Below, piece after piece: positions 42,379 to 51,576 of a DNA stretch of 64,000 nt (position 1 is the first letter of the stretch; each line of letters begins with the position of its first letter). The notes under the pieces were generated by a model. That model was not told where the DNA came from. It saw only the letters and a program-made list of their open reading frames with translations, and ran no database searches. The stretch comes from Trichococcus flocculiformis (GTDB lineage Bacteria; Bacillota; Bacilli; Lactobacillales; Aerococcaceae), in the NCBI RefSeq assembly GCF_900113645.1, contig NZ_FOQC01000006.1, positions 1 to 64,000 on the forward strand. Reading direction: 5' to 3'. The position numbers were made by a program, and so were the translations under genes.

Positions 42379-43074
42379 ATGAAAAACAAACATCAATTAG
42401 TCTGGGGTGTAATCCTGTTTGGTGCAATTGCTATCCTGATTGGGTACAGCATTTGGTTGTTTATGTTCGCAAAAAGTGCTGATACAGTCTTATACAATCA
42501 AGGATATTACAACGGCGGCATGATGGGCGGCAGAGTCAACAGCAACCAGATTCAGAACAGCAGCAATGAGAAATTGACGCCCGAACAGATTCTGTCGGAT
42601 GTCGAAAATTATTTGAAGGGTTACGGAAATAACCTTCAAGTGGCGGATATTTTTGTCTTCCAAGATGCAGATTACTACGTTTCGGTGGAAGAGACAGACA
42701 CCGGCAGAGGGGCAATGGAAATTTTGGTCAATCCTTATACGGGACAGATTTACCCCGAACCGGGTCCCAACATGATGTGGAACGAAAAATACAGCATGAT
42801 GATGGGCGGATCATTCCTCTACAATGCGAACACAACGTATACGGCAACTGTGGCCCGAACAGAGGCCGTCAAAATCGCGGACGATTTCGTGAAAAGCCAG
42901 CTAGGTGAAGCTTTTTCGGTTCCGGGTGAAGGGCATGCGTTTTATGGCTATTACACATTTCATATCATGAAGGACGACAAAGTAATCGGGATGCTGAGTG
43001 TCAATGATCTTACTGGAGAAGTCTGGCACCATGATTGGCATGGCGAACTGGAACAAGTGATTTCCGAACATTAA
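42379..43074 (+). CDS. Membrane-anchored PepSY-like protein, copy 2
   Basis: The 231-residue paralogue of the protein at 28981-29670 has the same anchor, the GGMMGGRVNSNQ linker, two PepSY-like repeats and the Met-rich NMMWNEKYSMMMGG. Differences cluster in the N-terminal third. Many changes in the rest are synonymous, so protein function has been under selection since duplication. No copy of the CTCCATAAAACC motif was found upstream, so its expression is probably controlled differently. It is followed by a SHOCT gene 19 bases on. Confidence 0.75.
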   Translation: MKNKHQLVWGVILFGAIAILIGYSIWLFMFAKSADTVLYNQGYYNGGMMGGRVNSNQIQNSSNEKLTPEQILSDVENYLKGYGNNLQVADIFVFQDADYYVSVEETDTGRGAMEILVNPYTGQIYPEPGPNMMWNEKYSMMMGGSFLYNANTTYTATVARTEAVKIADDFVKSQLGEAFSVPGEGHAFYGYYTFHIMKDDKVIGMLSVNDLTGEVWHHDWHGELEQVISEH

Positions 43075-43093
43075 CAGAAGGGGAGCGGGAAAA

Positions 43094-43333
43094 ATGATGA
43101 ATTATTATGGTTATGACATGATGGGCGGTTGGGGAATTTTCATGATGATTATCCTGGTAATCTTAATCGTTATTATCGTATACGCGGTGATGAAGCTAGT
43201 CCAAGGAGGCAGTAATGCTGGCACAACTTCAAATAGCCGGGATGAGGCACTTGAAATCCTTAATCAGCGTTATGCAAAAGGAGAACTATCGGATGAAGAA
43301 TACCAACAAAAGAAGAAAATATTGAAAAAATAG
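43094..43333 (+). CDS. SHOCT-domain small membrane protein, copy 2 (79 aa)
   Basis: Almost identical to the protein at 29691-29930: the same MMNYYGYDMMGGWG opening, membrane helix and SHOCT tail (EALEILNQRYAKGELSDEEY). GGGAG lies upstream of the ATG. Only a few residues differ (N/S, D/N, S/K), consistent with a recent duplication of the whole block. Confidence 0.85.
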   Translation: MMNYYGYDMMGGWGIFMMIILVILIVIIVYAVMKLVQGGSNAGTTSNSRDEALEILNQRYAKGELSDEEYQQKKKILKK

Positions 43334-43412
43334 AGGATATGAACAAACCCTCCTGTGAAGGAGTTAAAACTATATGGAAACATCATTACCTTCTCCGTTA
43401 GATTGAGAGACT

Positions 43413-43677
43413 ATTCAATCAATAAGCAAATTATTTAAGATTATCAGCGATCCAACAAGATTATCGTTTTTTTCTTTTACAGAATAAAGAACTCGTATTG
43501 CACTTTCCTTAGACATGCAACAGTCTACTGTTTCTCATCAGTTAAAAACTTTGAAAGGTTCATGTTCAGTAAAAGTAAGAAGAGACGGAAAATTATGATT
43601 TACAGTCTAGATGACATTCACGTATTTAGTATCCTCGAGCAAGTCTCAACCTATACAGAAGAACAAAGAACATTGTA
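43413..43677 (+). pseudogene. arsR-family regulator remnant
   Basis: The translation IQSISKLFKIISDPTRLS matches the SmtB-like repressor at 34524-34838 (SIQSVSKIFKIISDPTRIS). A run of T near 43466 shifts the frame before FFLLQNKEL. DMQQSTVSHQLKTLKG and VRRDGKL follow with stops. The metal-binding C-terminal helix is garbled. Confidence 0.8.
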
Positions 43678-43836
43678 ATGCAGAATATTATTTTTGCATT
43701 AGGAGTTAAGGCTATATTCCTTGTGCTTGGGGCCTCAAGCGTAACATCAATGTGGGAAGCAGTATCTGCAGACGCGGGAGTTGCTGTCATGGCATTTTTA
43801 AATATAATACGTGTAATGACTACTAAAAGTATCTAA
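43678..43836 (+). pseudogene. cadA-type ATPase C-terminal remnant
   Basis: A 52-codon frame (MQNIIFALGVKAIFLVLG ... VMAFLNIIRVM) matches the last membrane helices of CadA (WQNIFFALGVKGLFLIMG). Everything before the last two helices is gone. Together with the arsR remnant just upstream it is the scar of another regulator-ATPase cassette. Confidence 0.85.
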
Positions 43837-43884
43837 CATTGTAAAAAATGTTGAGAGAAGAAGCTTTATCATGGAGGAGAAGTT

Positions 43885-44817
43885 ATGAATGAACATATGA
43901 AGCTAACTAAAGATGTTTTTCAAATTGATGCTCAACAATGGTGCAAGGAAATTGAAGATTTCATAAATGAAAAATTTTCCGAGTCATATCGAGATGGTAT
44001 TGTAGTTCCTATTTCAGGAGGACTGGACTCCAGTGTAACGGCTGCACTTTGTACGCGTGCTATTGGCAATGATAAGGTCAAAGGTTTGATGCTTCCTGAA
44101 AGATGGGGGAATCCTGAAGCTGATTATTATGGTCGAATGATCAGCAAACACCTTGGCATAGAAACAGTAAAAATTAGTATTAGCCCTATTTTAAGGGGGG
44201 TGGGAACTTCTGATTTTCTTTTGTCTGTAATATCAGGCCGCGCATTTTGGAAAGATATTGTAAATAAAATAGTGTATAAGAGTGGGCGTTCACAAAAAGA
44301 AGATTATTTAGATTCACTCAAAGGAAAGCTCAATCCGTGGAAAAGGAAGATGATTGCAAAAATCACTTCTAAACAAAGAGCGAGGGTTCTGGTAGCTTAT
44401 AAATTTGCTGAAGAGAACAACTATATGGTCGCTGGTTCTGCACATAAAACGGAGGATATGGTTGGGCTCTTCTGCAAATACGGAATAGATGATTGTGCTG
44501 ATATCATGCCTATGAAAAATATATATCGAAGCCATATTCTTCAGTTAGCAGAATTCTTAGAAGTGCCCTTGGAAATATTACATCGTTCTCCAAATCCAGA
44601 TATTTTACCTGGAGTAACAGATAAATATATGAGTTATTTTGAGATGGATTACCTTAAGATTGATTTGATACTCTTTGGTCAGCAAAAGGGATTAACCGCT
44701 CATGAAATTGCAAACCAGCTTGGAATGAATGAGCAAGCAGTTAATGAAATATATGAGATTGTTCAGTTAAGCAAACACATGCGAAATCATGCATTGGCGC
44801 CAATTTTGGAATATTGA
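43885..44817 (+). CDS. nadE: NAD synthetase (NH3-dependent) homologue
   Basis: The 310-residue protein has the N-type ATP pyrophosphatase loop SGGLDSS (residues 44-50). Also typical of NadE are AGSAHKTEDMVGLFCKYG and the C-terminal PNPDILPGVTDKY. It adenylates and amidates nicotinate adenine dinucleotide to NAD+. It is longer than typical NadE (about 275), with an insertion around residues 120-165, and it lacks a glutaminase domain. GGAGGAG precedes the ATG. Standing alone between decayed metal genes and a transposase remnant, it may be an accessory copy or a related amidating enzyme. Confidence 0.8.
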   Translation: MNEHMKLTKDVFQIDAQQWCKEIEDFINEKFSESYRDGIVVPISGGLDSSVTAALCTRAIGNDKVKGLMLPERWGNPEADYYGRMISKHLGIETVKISISPILRGVGTSDFLLSVISGRAFWKDIVNKIVYKSGRSQKEDYLDSLKGKLNPWKRKMIAKITSKQRARVLVAYKFAEENNYMVAGSAHKTEDMVGLFCKYGIDDCADIMPMKNIYRSHILQLAEFLEVPLEILHRSPNPDILPGVTDKYMSYFEMDYLKIDLILFGQQKGLTAHEIANQLGMNEQAVNEIYEIVQLSKHMRNHALAPILEY

Positions 44818-44847
44818 GTAGCTTGCTGTACAAGAAGTTTCATATTA

Positions 44848-45358
44848 ACTCAACTTTCGCACCATAAAAATCAAGGTTAATCCTTGATATAAAAACATTT
44901 CTACCGATATAGTTATGCCGCTAAAGCCCTTGACAGACCGCTAATAGCCTGATTAAAGGCTCGCTTCAGAAAGGCAGGCATATTACGGAAGAACTTATCC
45001 AGAAGCGATTGAACTATTTTTTCGGATATAGCAGGTTCAGTTGTAAGAGATGCCTTCAGGCAGTTCAAGACTAACAAGATTGCCTCTGCAAATCGGATAT
45101 CTTCCAGTTAAAAGCAGACCGATGGTCCGGGAATCCTTCTCTTCACGGGTACGGAGGGCGATCATAATGTAGCGCGTGAAGACAATCGTTGTGTGGGTAA
45201 ACCATCGCATCGTAATTGCAGTACTGAAATTCTTTGTCCAAATCTACGTGTGATTTCGCCATCTTAAAGAAGCGCACTGTATCCAAATGATTTCCATATA
45301 GGCGTAAAATTTCCTCTTCGAGCAGTTTGGTATTCGTGGACAGGATGGCTAGTCAATT
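44848..45358 (-). pseudogene. IS4-type transposase remnant with one IS end
   Basis: On the minus strand the frames give LLEEEILRLYGNHLDTVRFF, FKMAKSHVDLDKEFQ and YDAMV, then RFAEAILLVLNCLKAS and IVQSLLDKFF, typical of the C-terminal part of IS4-group DDE transposases, broken by several frameshifts and stops. ACTCAACTTTCGCA at 44848-44861 is a terminal repeat. The same sequence forms both ends of the 86-bp element at 52690-52775. Confidence 0.7.
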
Positions 45359-45393
45359 TTTGGCCTTGCAAACGCAAAGTAAATCTACCATAC

Positions 45394-45437
45394 AAAAAAG
45401 GCTATCCTGATTTTCATGCATCAGGAATAGCCTTTTT
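45394..45437 (-). terminator. Terminator of merA
   Basis: AAAAAAGGCTATCCTGAT (45394-45411) and ATCAGGAATAGCCTTTTT (45420-45437) form a long stem with one mismatch. It lies about 50 bases past the merA stop and can work in both directions. Confidence 0.85.
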
Positions 45438-45486
45438 ATTATATTTTTCGCTTTTTTCGGGTAATTTACTTATTAAAAAAGCAACT

Positions 45487-47127
45487 TTATCCTGCACAAC
45501 AGGATAATTTTGATACGTCTTTGTCAAACGCTAAGGCTGCCAATTTTAAGCCTTCTGCCATTGTTAAGTAAGGTGCAAGCGTTTCTTTTAAGTCGTCTAC
45601 GGTCAATCCGAATTTAACGGCTAAAGTGGCTGCGTAAATAACTTCCCCTGCATTGTCAGCGACCACATGCACTCCCAGAATTTTTCGCGTTTTTCCATCA
45701 ACTACAAGTTTAATTACACCTGCCGTGTCATGGTTTACAAGCGCTCTAGCAACATTTTTTAACGGCAACACAGACGTTTTAATTTCATATCCTTTTTCTT
45801 TCGCTTTCTTTTCTGTTAAACCAACGGTTGCGAATCCGGGACTTGTAAACGTAACACCAGGGACCACTGTTAAATCGATTTTTTTATTTAACCCACCAAT
45901 CGCATTGTCTGCAACAATTCCTCCTTCATAGGCAGCCACGTAGACGAATTGAGGCCCTAATGTGACATCTCCCGCTGCATAGATCTTTTCATTGCTTGTC
46001 TCACCAAAATCATTTATTTTGATTTCGTTGTGGGCTCCAACTTTAACTCCTGCTGCACTTAAGTTCAATGCTTCAGTATTGGGCGTTCTTCCTGTGCTGA
46101 TTAGTAGCTGGTCTGACTCAATAATCTTTTTCTTGTCGTTTACAATAATATGGACTTTTTTAATCTCTCCGTCTTGCTCCACTCGCTCATAAGCTGCTCC
46201 AGAAATGAGTTTTATTCCTTGTTCGATGAGAGATTTCTCCATTGCTTCAGAAATCTCAGGGTCATACTCTTTTAAGAATTGCTTGCTTCTTTGAATTAGG
46301 GTAACTTCTGAACCCAGATTATGGAAGAGCTGTCCGAGTTCTCTTCCGATATAACCCGATCCAATAACGGTTAAGCGTTTTGGGACTTTTTTAAGTTCAA
46401 GAAGAGTTGTGCTAGTCAGATAATCTACTTGTTCAAGTCCTGGAGTATCGGGTATGAGGGGAGAAGCCCCGGTTGCGATTAAAAAGCGGTGGGCAGAAAA
46501 TGCTTGTCCGTTCACTTCAATAGTACTTTCATTGATAAAATGTGCTTCTCCCTTAATTAAATCAAATCCATACTCATCAATTAAATCAATGTATTTTTGG
46601 TTCCGTAAATCACTGACTAGTTCATTTTTTTGATTCCCTAAGCGACCTAATTCTACTTCTCCCGCAGAAGTGTGTAATCCTTCAAAAGGATTCGTGTGTG
46701 CGGATCGATTGATTTCTCCAGCTCTAAGAAGCGTTTTTGAGGGAACACACCCCGTATTCACACAGGTGCCGCCTACCGTTCCTCGTTCAATCATGCCCAC
46801 CTTTGCTCCATACTCGACTGCTTTTATAGCTGCTGAAAAAGCAGCTCCGCCAGAACCGATAATGAGCAAATCATATTCCTCTTTATTAACTGACACCACA
46901 TGCTCTCGAGCAGATAAGTTCTCTATTTCTCCGGGCTCATAATTTGTTTCTTTCACTGCTTTAATCGCAGTTTCTATCGCACAGTCGTCAGGCAATTGAA
47001 ACACCGCCTCGTTCCGACGAAAATTAACTTTAATCTTGGTCGCTCCGATACTTTCAAGCGCTTTTTCTATGTGCTCTTCGCACCCTGTACAAGTCATGCC
47101 GTGAATGCCCATTTTAAATTGATTCAT
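45487..47127 (-). CDS. merA: Mercuric reductase with N-terminal HMA domain
   Basis: The 546-residue FAD/NADPH enzyme reduces Hg(II) to Hg(0). The N-terminal HMA domain has [10 protein letters not shown] (C13/C16) and the FAD loop is [14 protein letters not shown]. The redox-active pair is C122/C127 in [26 protein letters not shown] precedes the dimer domain, and the C-terminal Hg-delivering CC pair is C543-C544. All key residues are intact. It is the second gene after merR; no merT, merP or merB is present, so Hg(II) entry must use another route. Confidence 0.97.
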   Translation of the reverse strand: MNQFKMGIHGMTCTGCEEHIEKALESIGATKIKVNFRRNEAVFQLPDDCAIETAIKAVKETNYEPGEIENLSAREHVVSVNKEEYDLLIIGSGGAAFSAAIKAVEYGAKVGMIERGTVGGTCVNTGCVPSKTLLRAGEINRSAHTNPFEGLHTSAGEVELGRLGNQKNELVSDLRNQKYIDLIDEYGFDLIKGEAHFINESTIEVNGQAFSAHRFLIATGASPLIPDTPGLEQVDYLTSTTLLELKKVPKRLTVIGSGYIGRELGQLFHNLGSEVTLIQRSKQFLKEYDPEISEAMEKSLIEQGIKLISGAAYERVEQDGEIKKVHIIVNDKKKIIESDQLLISTGRTPNTEALNLSAAGVKVGAHNEIKINDFGETSNEKIYAAGDVTLGPQFVYVAAYEGGIVADNAIGGLNKKIDLTVVPGVTFTSPGFATVGLTEKKAKEKGYEIKTSVLPLKNVARALVNHDTAGVIKLVVDGKTRKILGVHVVADNAGEVIYAATLAVKFGLTVDDLKETLAPYLTMAEGLKLAALAFDKDVSKLSCCAG

Positions 47128-47142
47128 TTTCTTGTTTCCCCC

Positions 47143-47541
47143 TTAATTTTCTATTAGCTCATCTATGATAGGACACGCATACAGTTCCTTTTCCTCTGGA
47201 CATCTTCGTCGTAAATTTTTGAGCATGTGTTCCGTCTTTTTCAAATCTTCTATTTGTTTTTGAACTTCTCTTTCTTTTTTTGAGACAAATTCAAACATAC
47301 CCTCACAACGAACGTTGTCTTTATCCACCACACCAAGCAATTTATAAATTTCACTTAAAGAAAAGCCAAGTTCTTGGAGATGTTTAATAAATTTTACCCG
47401 TTTTATGTCCTTTTCTGAATAGGATCGATACCCGGTATTGGTTCGATCAGGTTCTGGTAGTAATTTTTTTCTCTCGTAATACCGAATCGTTTCCTTATTC
47501 ACACCGCATTTTTCAGCAAAAGAACTAATACGATAAGCCAT
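47143..47541 (-). CDS. merR: MerR mercury-responsive activator/repressor
   Basis: The 132-residue MerR protein has a winged helix with NKETIRYYERKKLLPEP. The three Hg-binding cysteines are C79, C114 and C123, with the same spacing as in classical MerR (35 and 9 residues). It represses and, with Hg(II), activates by untwisting a promoter with a long spacer, which is present upstream. It is co-transcribed with merA (15-base gap). Confidence 0.95.
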   Translation of the reverse strand: MAYRISSFAEKCGVNKETIRYYERKKLLPEPDRTNTGYRSYSEKDIKRVKFIKHLQELGFSLSEIYKLLGVVDKDNVRCEGMFEFVSKKEREVQKQIEDLKKTEHMLKNLRRRCPEEKELYACPIIDELIEN

Positions 47542-47561
47542 GCAATCACATCCTTTTCTAT

Positions 47562-47593
47562 ATTATAAACCATGTACCACGGTACGTAGTCAA
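47562..47593 (-). promoter_or_regulatory. mer promoter with MerR operator
   Basis: On the minus strand TTGACT (47588-47593) and TATAAT (47562-47567) are 20 bp apart. The spacer carries the dyad GTACC-GT-GGTAC (47574-47585). Over-long spacing with a dyad is the standard MerR-type design. Confidence 0.88.
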
Positions 47594-47655
47594 GCAAAGA
47601 ATTTAATATCTAGGAAATGTAATCTCCAAAATAATCGATTACAAGACAAATAAGG

Positions 47656-47687
47656 AAGGCCGCTTTTCAAAAGAAAAAAGCGGCCTT
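47656..47687. terminator. Bidirectional terminator-like hairpin
   Basis: AAGGCCGCTTTT (47656-47667) pairs perfectly with AAAAGCGGCCTT (47676-47687). It lies upstream of merR, between two non-convergent genes, so it may be a leftover of a lost gene or insulate the mer operon. Confidence 0.75.
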
Positions 47688-47804
47688 ATCTCTTCTTAAG
47701 AGTCAACTTTATGAGTCACGTTCTATCTAACTTTCCTTCATTTTTATTCTTCGTAGCATTCTCTAGCTCTGAATCTTATATTTCATAGCCATAACTCAAG
47801 AGTA

Positions 47805-47866
47805 TTGACTATGCTTCTTTGCTCTAGTAAAATCAAGGGATACAAAGGTGTCATAACTTATGGTCA
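47805..47866 (+). promoter_or_regulatory. Resolvase promoter and possible res subsite
   Basis: TTGACT (47805-47810), 17 bp, TAAAAT (47828-47833). Downstream, TGTCATAACTTATGGTCA (47849-47866) is an imperfect dyad of the kind bound by resolvases. Only this one subsite is visible. Confidence 0.6.
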
Positions 47867-47884
47867 AAAGAGAGGGCGAAAAAG

Positions 47885-48451
47885 ATGAAATATGGCTACG
47901 CACGGGTGAGTACCCGACAACAAGATCTGGAAGGGCAGCTGCGTCAACTCGAGGAGGAACGCTGCGATCGGGTCTACTTCGAGAAAATTACCGGAACAAA
48001 AAGTGATCGACCCGAATTCCAAAAACTCCTTCAGGAAATTGAGACAGGGGATACTTTGGTTGTGACGAAGTTGGACCGCTTCGCTCGCAGCACGCAAGAC
48101 GCATTGAATACGATCAAGCTCTTATTTGAGAAGGGCGTGCGGATCAATGTGCTGAATCTAGGGATTATTGAAAACACGTCCACCGGAAGATTGATCTTCA
48201 CCATTTTCAGCGCTTTTGCGGATTTTGAGCGCGATCTGATTGTGGAGCGTACGCAGGAGGGGAAAGAACTGGCCAAACAGAAACCCGATTTCCGGGAAGG
48301 GCGCCCAAAGAAATTCAATCAGCAACAAATCAATCTAGCCATGAATCTATTGAAGGACCATTCCTATAAAGAGGTAGAGAAAATGACTGGAATCAGCAAG
48401 AGCACCTTGACGCGTAATAAGAGGAAAATGGAAATAATGACTGGAGCTTAG
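47885..48451 (+). CDS. Serine resolvase/invertase (intact copy)
   Basis: The 188-residue site-specific recombinase has the catalytic serine in [11 protein letters not shown] (Ser9) and supporting arginines in [12 protein letters not shown]. It also has [28 protein letters not shown] (in part) and a C-terminal helix-turn-helix ([19 protein letters not shown]). It resembles Tn3-type and plasmid resolvases and resolves cointegrates or multimers. No transposase of the Tn3 type is nearby. Two truncated copies (49418-49972 and 59174-59433) have nearly the same sequence. Confidence 0.93.
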   Translation: MKYGYARVSTRQQDLEGQLRQLEEERCDRVYFEKITGTKSDRPEFQKLLQEIETGDTLVVTKLDRFARSTQDALNTIKLLFEKGVRINVLNLGIIENTSTGRLIFTIFSAFADFERDLIVERTQEGKELAKQKPDFREGRPKKFNQQQINLAMNLLKDHSYKEVEKMTGISKSTLTRNKRKMEIMTGA

Positions 48452-48555
48452 AGCATAGTCTGAAAATCGCATTGAATGGGCTGCTTACATTATAGTACGG
48501 AGCTAAATCTGATGAACGTAGTTTGGAAATGGATAGCTAACCTTCTATAAAAGAA

Positions 48556-48660
48556 CTGGATACGATGTCGCTTGAAGAGCTGTAGTTACAAAGCATAGAA
48601 CTTTATAAAACGAGAGCCTTGAGGTTTAAACATCATGAATTCTTATAAAAAATTTTATCT
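48556..48660 (+). repeat. Duplicated 5' region, copy A
   Basis: About 100 bases, including GAGGTTTAAACATCATGAAT and GAAGAGCTGTAG, match the region before the 79-residue gene at 50691-50792. Here the coding part that follows is truncated. Confidence 0.75.
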
Positions 48661-48742
48661 AACATTTTTCCACTTCCTTTTTGTTGCTTATTCTTTCCAT
48701 TTACTCCGTCCAGATAGATTGTATTCTATAATTCTAATATGA
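48635..48742 (+). pseudogene. Truncated relative of the 79-residue protein
   Basis: From ATG 48635 the frame reads MNSYKKFYLTFFHF and continues 35 codons to TGA. The first codons and upstream 70 bases match the gene at 50766 (MNFYKKFYQK); the rest does not. It is probably a broken copy. Confidence 0.55.
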
Positions 48743-48923
48743 ATAGCCGGAGAGAACTTGGATTCTCATTATTTGGAAGATATACATTTTTCTAAATCTA
48801 CTTAGCTGATTTTTTGTATATTCAGAACGATTTTTTGGGATAAACCAAAGCACCAGATAAATTTCACATGTTTTCTTGCAACTTAAATATAGTATAATAG
48901 AGTCATGTTAGGGGGGAGTTATA

Positions 48924-49123
48924 ATGCTTTATGGTAAGATATCTTCTTTAAACAAAGGAATAAAGGCTATTCCATTACACCTAAAGAAATATTAAGTAAC
49001 TTTGCCATTCCCACTTTTATGATGTTTTTTGGTTTATCTTGGGAAGGAATAAATGAGATAAACAAGAGATTTCTTTTAGTTATTGGTAGTATATGGTTCA
49101 CAATATATCGTTGCACTATCTAG
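48924..49123 (+). pseudogene. Frameshifted small membrane protein
   Basis: A strong site (GGGGGGAG) precedes ATG 48924, which runs 20 codons to a stop. A shift by one frame gives NKGYSITPKEILSNFAIPTF and MMFFGLSWEGINE, then a hydrophobic end (FLLVIGSIWFTIY). This suggests a 65-residue membrane protein inactivated by a frameshift. The family is unknown; small membrane proteins in bacteriocin regions are often immunity proteins. Confidence 0.45.
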
Positions 49124-49218
49124 TGGGATTCCATAATCCTTATTGGGGAAATTAAAAAGTACATTTTGTTTTAAATCTTTTGAATTGTCAATATAAGAGT
49201 TAAATGTAGGAGGAAATA

Positions 49219-49401
49219 ATGAATGATAAAAAAAACTTAACATCATCTTGGGAAGAAGGCATCCTGAAAACCATTATTTTCATTTTAATTTTTTTAAGCA
49301 GAAATTCCTTTCCGACCAATAATAATTTTTCAATAACTGTTATTGGTATTCTAATATACACGGTTTGTTGGCTACTTATATATTCAATTAAAAAAAAATA
49401 A
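49219..49401 (+). CDS. Small two-span membrane protein (60 aa)
   Basis: AGGAGG precedes the ATG. Two hydrophobic segments (IIFILIFLSRNSF and VIGILIYTVCWLLIYSI) are followed by a KKK end. The size, topology and position near bacteriocin genes resemble bacteriocin immunity or small toxin-like membrane proteins, but no family is recognised. The truncated resolvase begins right after it, so the gene may have lost its neighbours. Confidence 0.5.
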   Translation: MNDKKNLTSSWEEGILKTIIFILIFLSRNSFPTNNNFSITVIGILIYTVCWLLIYSIKKK

Positions 49402-49417
49402 ACTCCACAACTAATAT

Positions 49418-49972
49418 AGTACTCGCCAACAAGATCTGGAAGGACAGCTGCGTCAACTTGAGGAGGAACGCTGCGATCGGGTTTACTTCGAAAAAATTAC
49501 CGGAACAAAAAGTGATCGTCCCGAATTCCAAAAACTCCTTCAGGAAATTGAAACGGGGGATACGCTGGTTGTAACGAAGTTGGACCGCTTCGCCCGGAGC
49601 ACACAAGATGCATTGAACACGATCAAGCTCTTATTTGAGAAGGGCGTGCGGATCAACGTGCTGAATTTAGGAATTATCGAAAACACGTCCACCGGAAGAT
49701 TAATCTTCACGATTTTCAGCGCTTTTGCGGATTTTGAACGCGATCTGATTGTGGAACGTACGCAGGAAGGGAAAGAGCTGGCCAAACAGAAACCTGATTT
49801 CAGGGAAGGGCGACCAAAGAAATTCAATCAGCAACAAATCAATCTGGCCATGAATCTATTGAAGAATCATTCCTATAAAGAGGTAGAGAAAATGACCGGA
49901 ATCAGTAAGAGCACTTTGACGCGGAATAAAAGAAAAATTATAAAAACATCAGGTAATAAGCTGAGTGATTAG
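49418..49972 (+). pseudogene. 5'-truncated resolvase copy
   Basis: The frame matches the intact resolvase (47885-48451) from [10 protein letters not shown] to near the end with very high identity, but the first eight codons and the start are replaced by unrelated sequence with a stop just upstream. The catalytic serine codon survives, but translation would have to start internally (ATG 49580), giving an inactive 130-residue piece. Confidence 0.88.
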
Positions 49973-50020
49973 ATAATTTGCTATACTAAAAATTATCCAA
50001 GTCAAAAAGGAGTGATTTAC

Positions 50021-50473
50021 ATGGAATGGTACGAGAATCGAATTTTATCTGCAATAAATGGGACTAATCCAATGCTGATAAAAGAATTAAAAGGTGGCTA
50101 TGCTGTTTTTGGAGATGTTCAATTTTTACCTGGCTACTGTGTGCTATTACCCAAAAAGGAAGTTAACTCTTTGAATGTCTTAACATTAGAGGAACGTGAA
50201 CAGTTTCTTTCCGACATGAGTGTTCTAGGAGATGCTATTATTCATAGTTGCACACCTATTAGAGTTAATTACGACATTTTAGGAAATACTGATAATTTTC
50301 TGCACGCTCATGTTTTTCCACGTTATGAATGGGAAAGTGAAGAACGAAAAAAAATGCCTGTATGGCTATATGATAGTTCCAACTGGCACAACAAAGAAAC
50401 CGCATACAGCCCTATAAAGCATGATAAAATACGTAATAGCATTCTAGAGTATTTGAACAAGAATTATGAATAA
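50021..50473 (+). CDS. HIT-family protein
   Basis: A 150-residue protein read from ATG 50021 (AAAGGAG upstream). The histidine-triad-type motif is NFLHAHVFPRYEWE (HxHxxPR rather than the full HxHxHxx), near residue 95. Mid-protein PGYCVLLPKKEV matches the conserved strand of HIT hydrolases. Members cleave dinucleoside polyphosphates or AMP conjugates. The missing third histidine suggests a GalT-like or altered activity. It is a single gene among mobile remnants, origin unclear. Confidence 0.75.
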   Translation: MEWYENRILSAINGTNPMLIKELKGGYAVFGDVQFLPGYCVLLPKKEVNSLNVLTLEEREQFLSDMSVLGDAIIHSCTPIRVNYDILGNTDNFLHAHVFPRYEWESEERKKMPVWLYDSSNWHNKETAYSPIKHDKIRNSILEYLNKNYE

Positions 50474-50690
50474 GAGTTATTTAGTCGTGTAATTAAACAT
50501 AAGAGACCATCTGCTGTACAGTGTTTAAGTACGGACTCATGTAGTATCCCAAATTCCGGGGAAAGTTTACCTAGTTCTGCTAAATTTAGATGTTAGCGAT
50601 AATCAAGATAGTATATCTCTTATTTTATTCAATAACATTCTGACAAAAGTCCTTACGGTCTGAAAAGGAATAAATAACTGAATTAGCAAA

Positions 50691-50792
50691 GCTGGACATC
50701 GCTGGAAGAGCTGTAGCAACAAGATATAAAATTTTATAAATAGACAGATTTGAGGTTTAAACATCATGAATTTTTATAAGAAATTTTATCAG
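50691..50792 (+). repeat. Duplicated 5' region, copy B
   Basis: This matches 48556-48660 over about 100 bases, covering the upstream region and first codons of the 79-residue gene. Confidence 0.75.
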
Positions 50793-51005
50793 AAACATCC
50801 GCATTTTAATGTCCTAATAAGTCTATCTATAGCAAGTCTAATAGGGATTGCTATAGAATATTTTATTAATAGAGATTTCATTGGCTCTGGATTCTATACA
50901 GCAGCATTTTTAACGTTGCTTGAGTTGTTAAGAGTTAGACGTGAACGGAATAAACTTAAATCAAAAGAAAAGTCTCAATACGATGTAGATGGAGAAAAAG
51001 ATTAG
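50766..51005 (+). CDS. Small membrane protein (79 aa)
   Basis: A basic aromatic start (MNFYKKFYQKHPHFNV) is followed by a hydrophobic segment (VLISLSIASLIGIAIEYF). A second, weaker one (FYTAAFLTLLELL) leads to a highly charged tail (RRERNKLKSKEKSQ). No ribosome site of normal strength is visible; TTGAGG lies 16 bases upstream. The family is unknown. A truncated copy exists at 48635. Confidence 0.5.
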   Translation: MNFYKKFYQKHPHFNVLISLSIASLIGIAIEYFINRDFIGSGFYTAAFLTLLELLRVRRERNKLKSKEKSQYDVDGEKD

Positions 51006-51060
51006 ATAGGTAAAGAATAAAAAGAATCAAATAGAAATTTTGGTGTACCTCTTTTATCCC

Positions 51061-51227
51061 GCATTCCCGAATTGTGTAACGAGAATGGCTGTAAACCTTG
51101 ATATCAGTGGATTTTAACCTTGTTATAAATGCTGATTATAACGAGGTGGAATTAATCTAAAAAACCTCTTAAAGCCTTGATGTTACTAAGTTTCTACAAA
51201 ATCCTCGTTATAAATTTCCGGGAATGC
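51061..51227. mobile_element. MITE-like palindromic element 1
   Basis: Terminal repeats GCATTCCCG (51061-51069) and CGGGAATGC (51219-51227) bound about 167 bp without coding capacity. Inside are CCTTGTTATAAAT, ATTATAACGAGG and CCTCGTTATAAAT. The same building blocks occur at 53034-53206. Confidence 0.6.
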
Positions 51228-51276
51228 AGGTTATAACGATTCACTTTGGGTTACGAATTGGAAGGACTTTTTTAAT

Positions 51277-51516
51277 GTGTCCGTTCCCTATATCAGCGAT
51301 TCCAAATATGAAGTAAGCCCAACAGGACAATTGTTGAAAGTTCAGATTACAGATGAAGTCAGAGAAGGTATACAAGAATTTAAAAAGTGATTGCCACAAA
51401 TTATTGGGACACGATCTGTCACGGTGGGAGTGTGTATTCGTGAAATATTGAAAGCTGCATCACAGAATGTCTCAAGACAAAGCCATGATGCAGATGAATT
51501 TCTCGAAAAAATGTAA
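51277..51516 (+). pseudogene. Remnant of an unidentified gene with an in-frame stop
   Basis: An open frame VSVPYISDSKYEVSPTG, LLKVQITDEVREGIQEFKK is stopped by TGA at 51388-51390. It continues in frame as LPQIIGTRSVTVGVCIREIL and KAASQNVSRQSHDADEFLEK to TAA. No start codon or ribosome site remains. The smooth continuation after the stop argues for a recently dead gene; the family is not recognised (possibly plasmid-borne). Confidence 0.5.
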
Positions 51517-51576
51517 TTTAAATTAAGTAACAGTTTGATTTTATTCTGTCCCCTAAAATACAGATGACATTATCTA

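Larger units (their letters stand above)
42218..43333 (+). repeat. Paralogous block 2 (leader + PepSY-like + SHOCT genes)
   Basis: Second copy of the 28836-29930 block. Homology begins near AATTGGCGTTTAG (about 42223), so the two-component regulon sites C1/C2 found upstream of block 1 are not included here. Confidence 0.85.

Noticed and set aside
47562..47593. 20-bp promoter spacer before merR looked defective
   Set aside because: Over-long spacing with a central dyad is the normal MerR-controlled promoter design.
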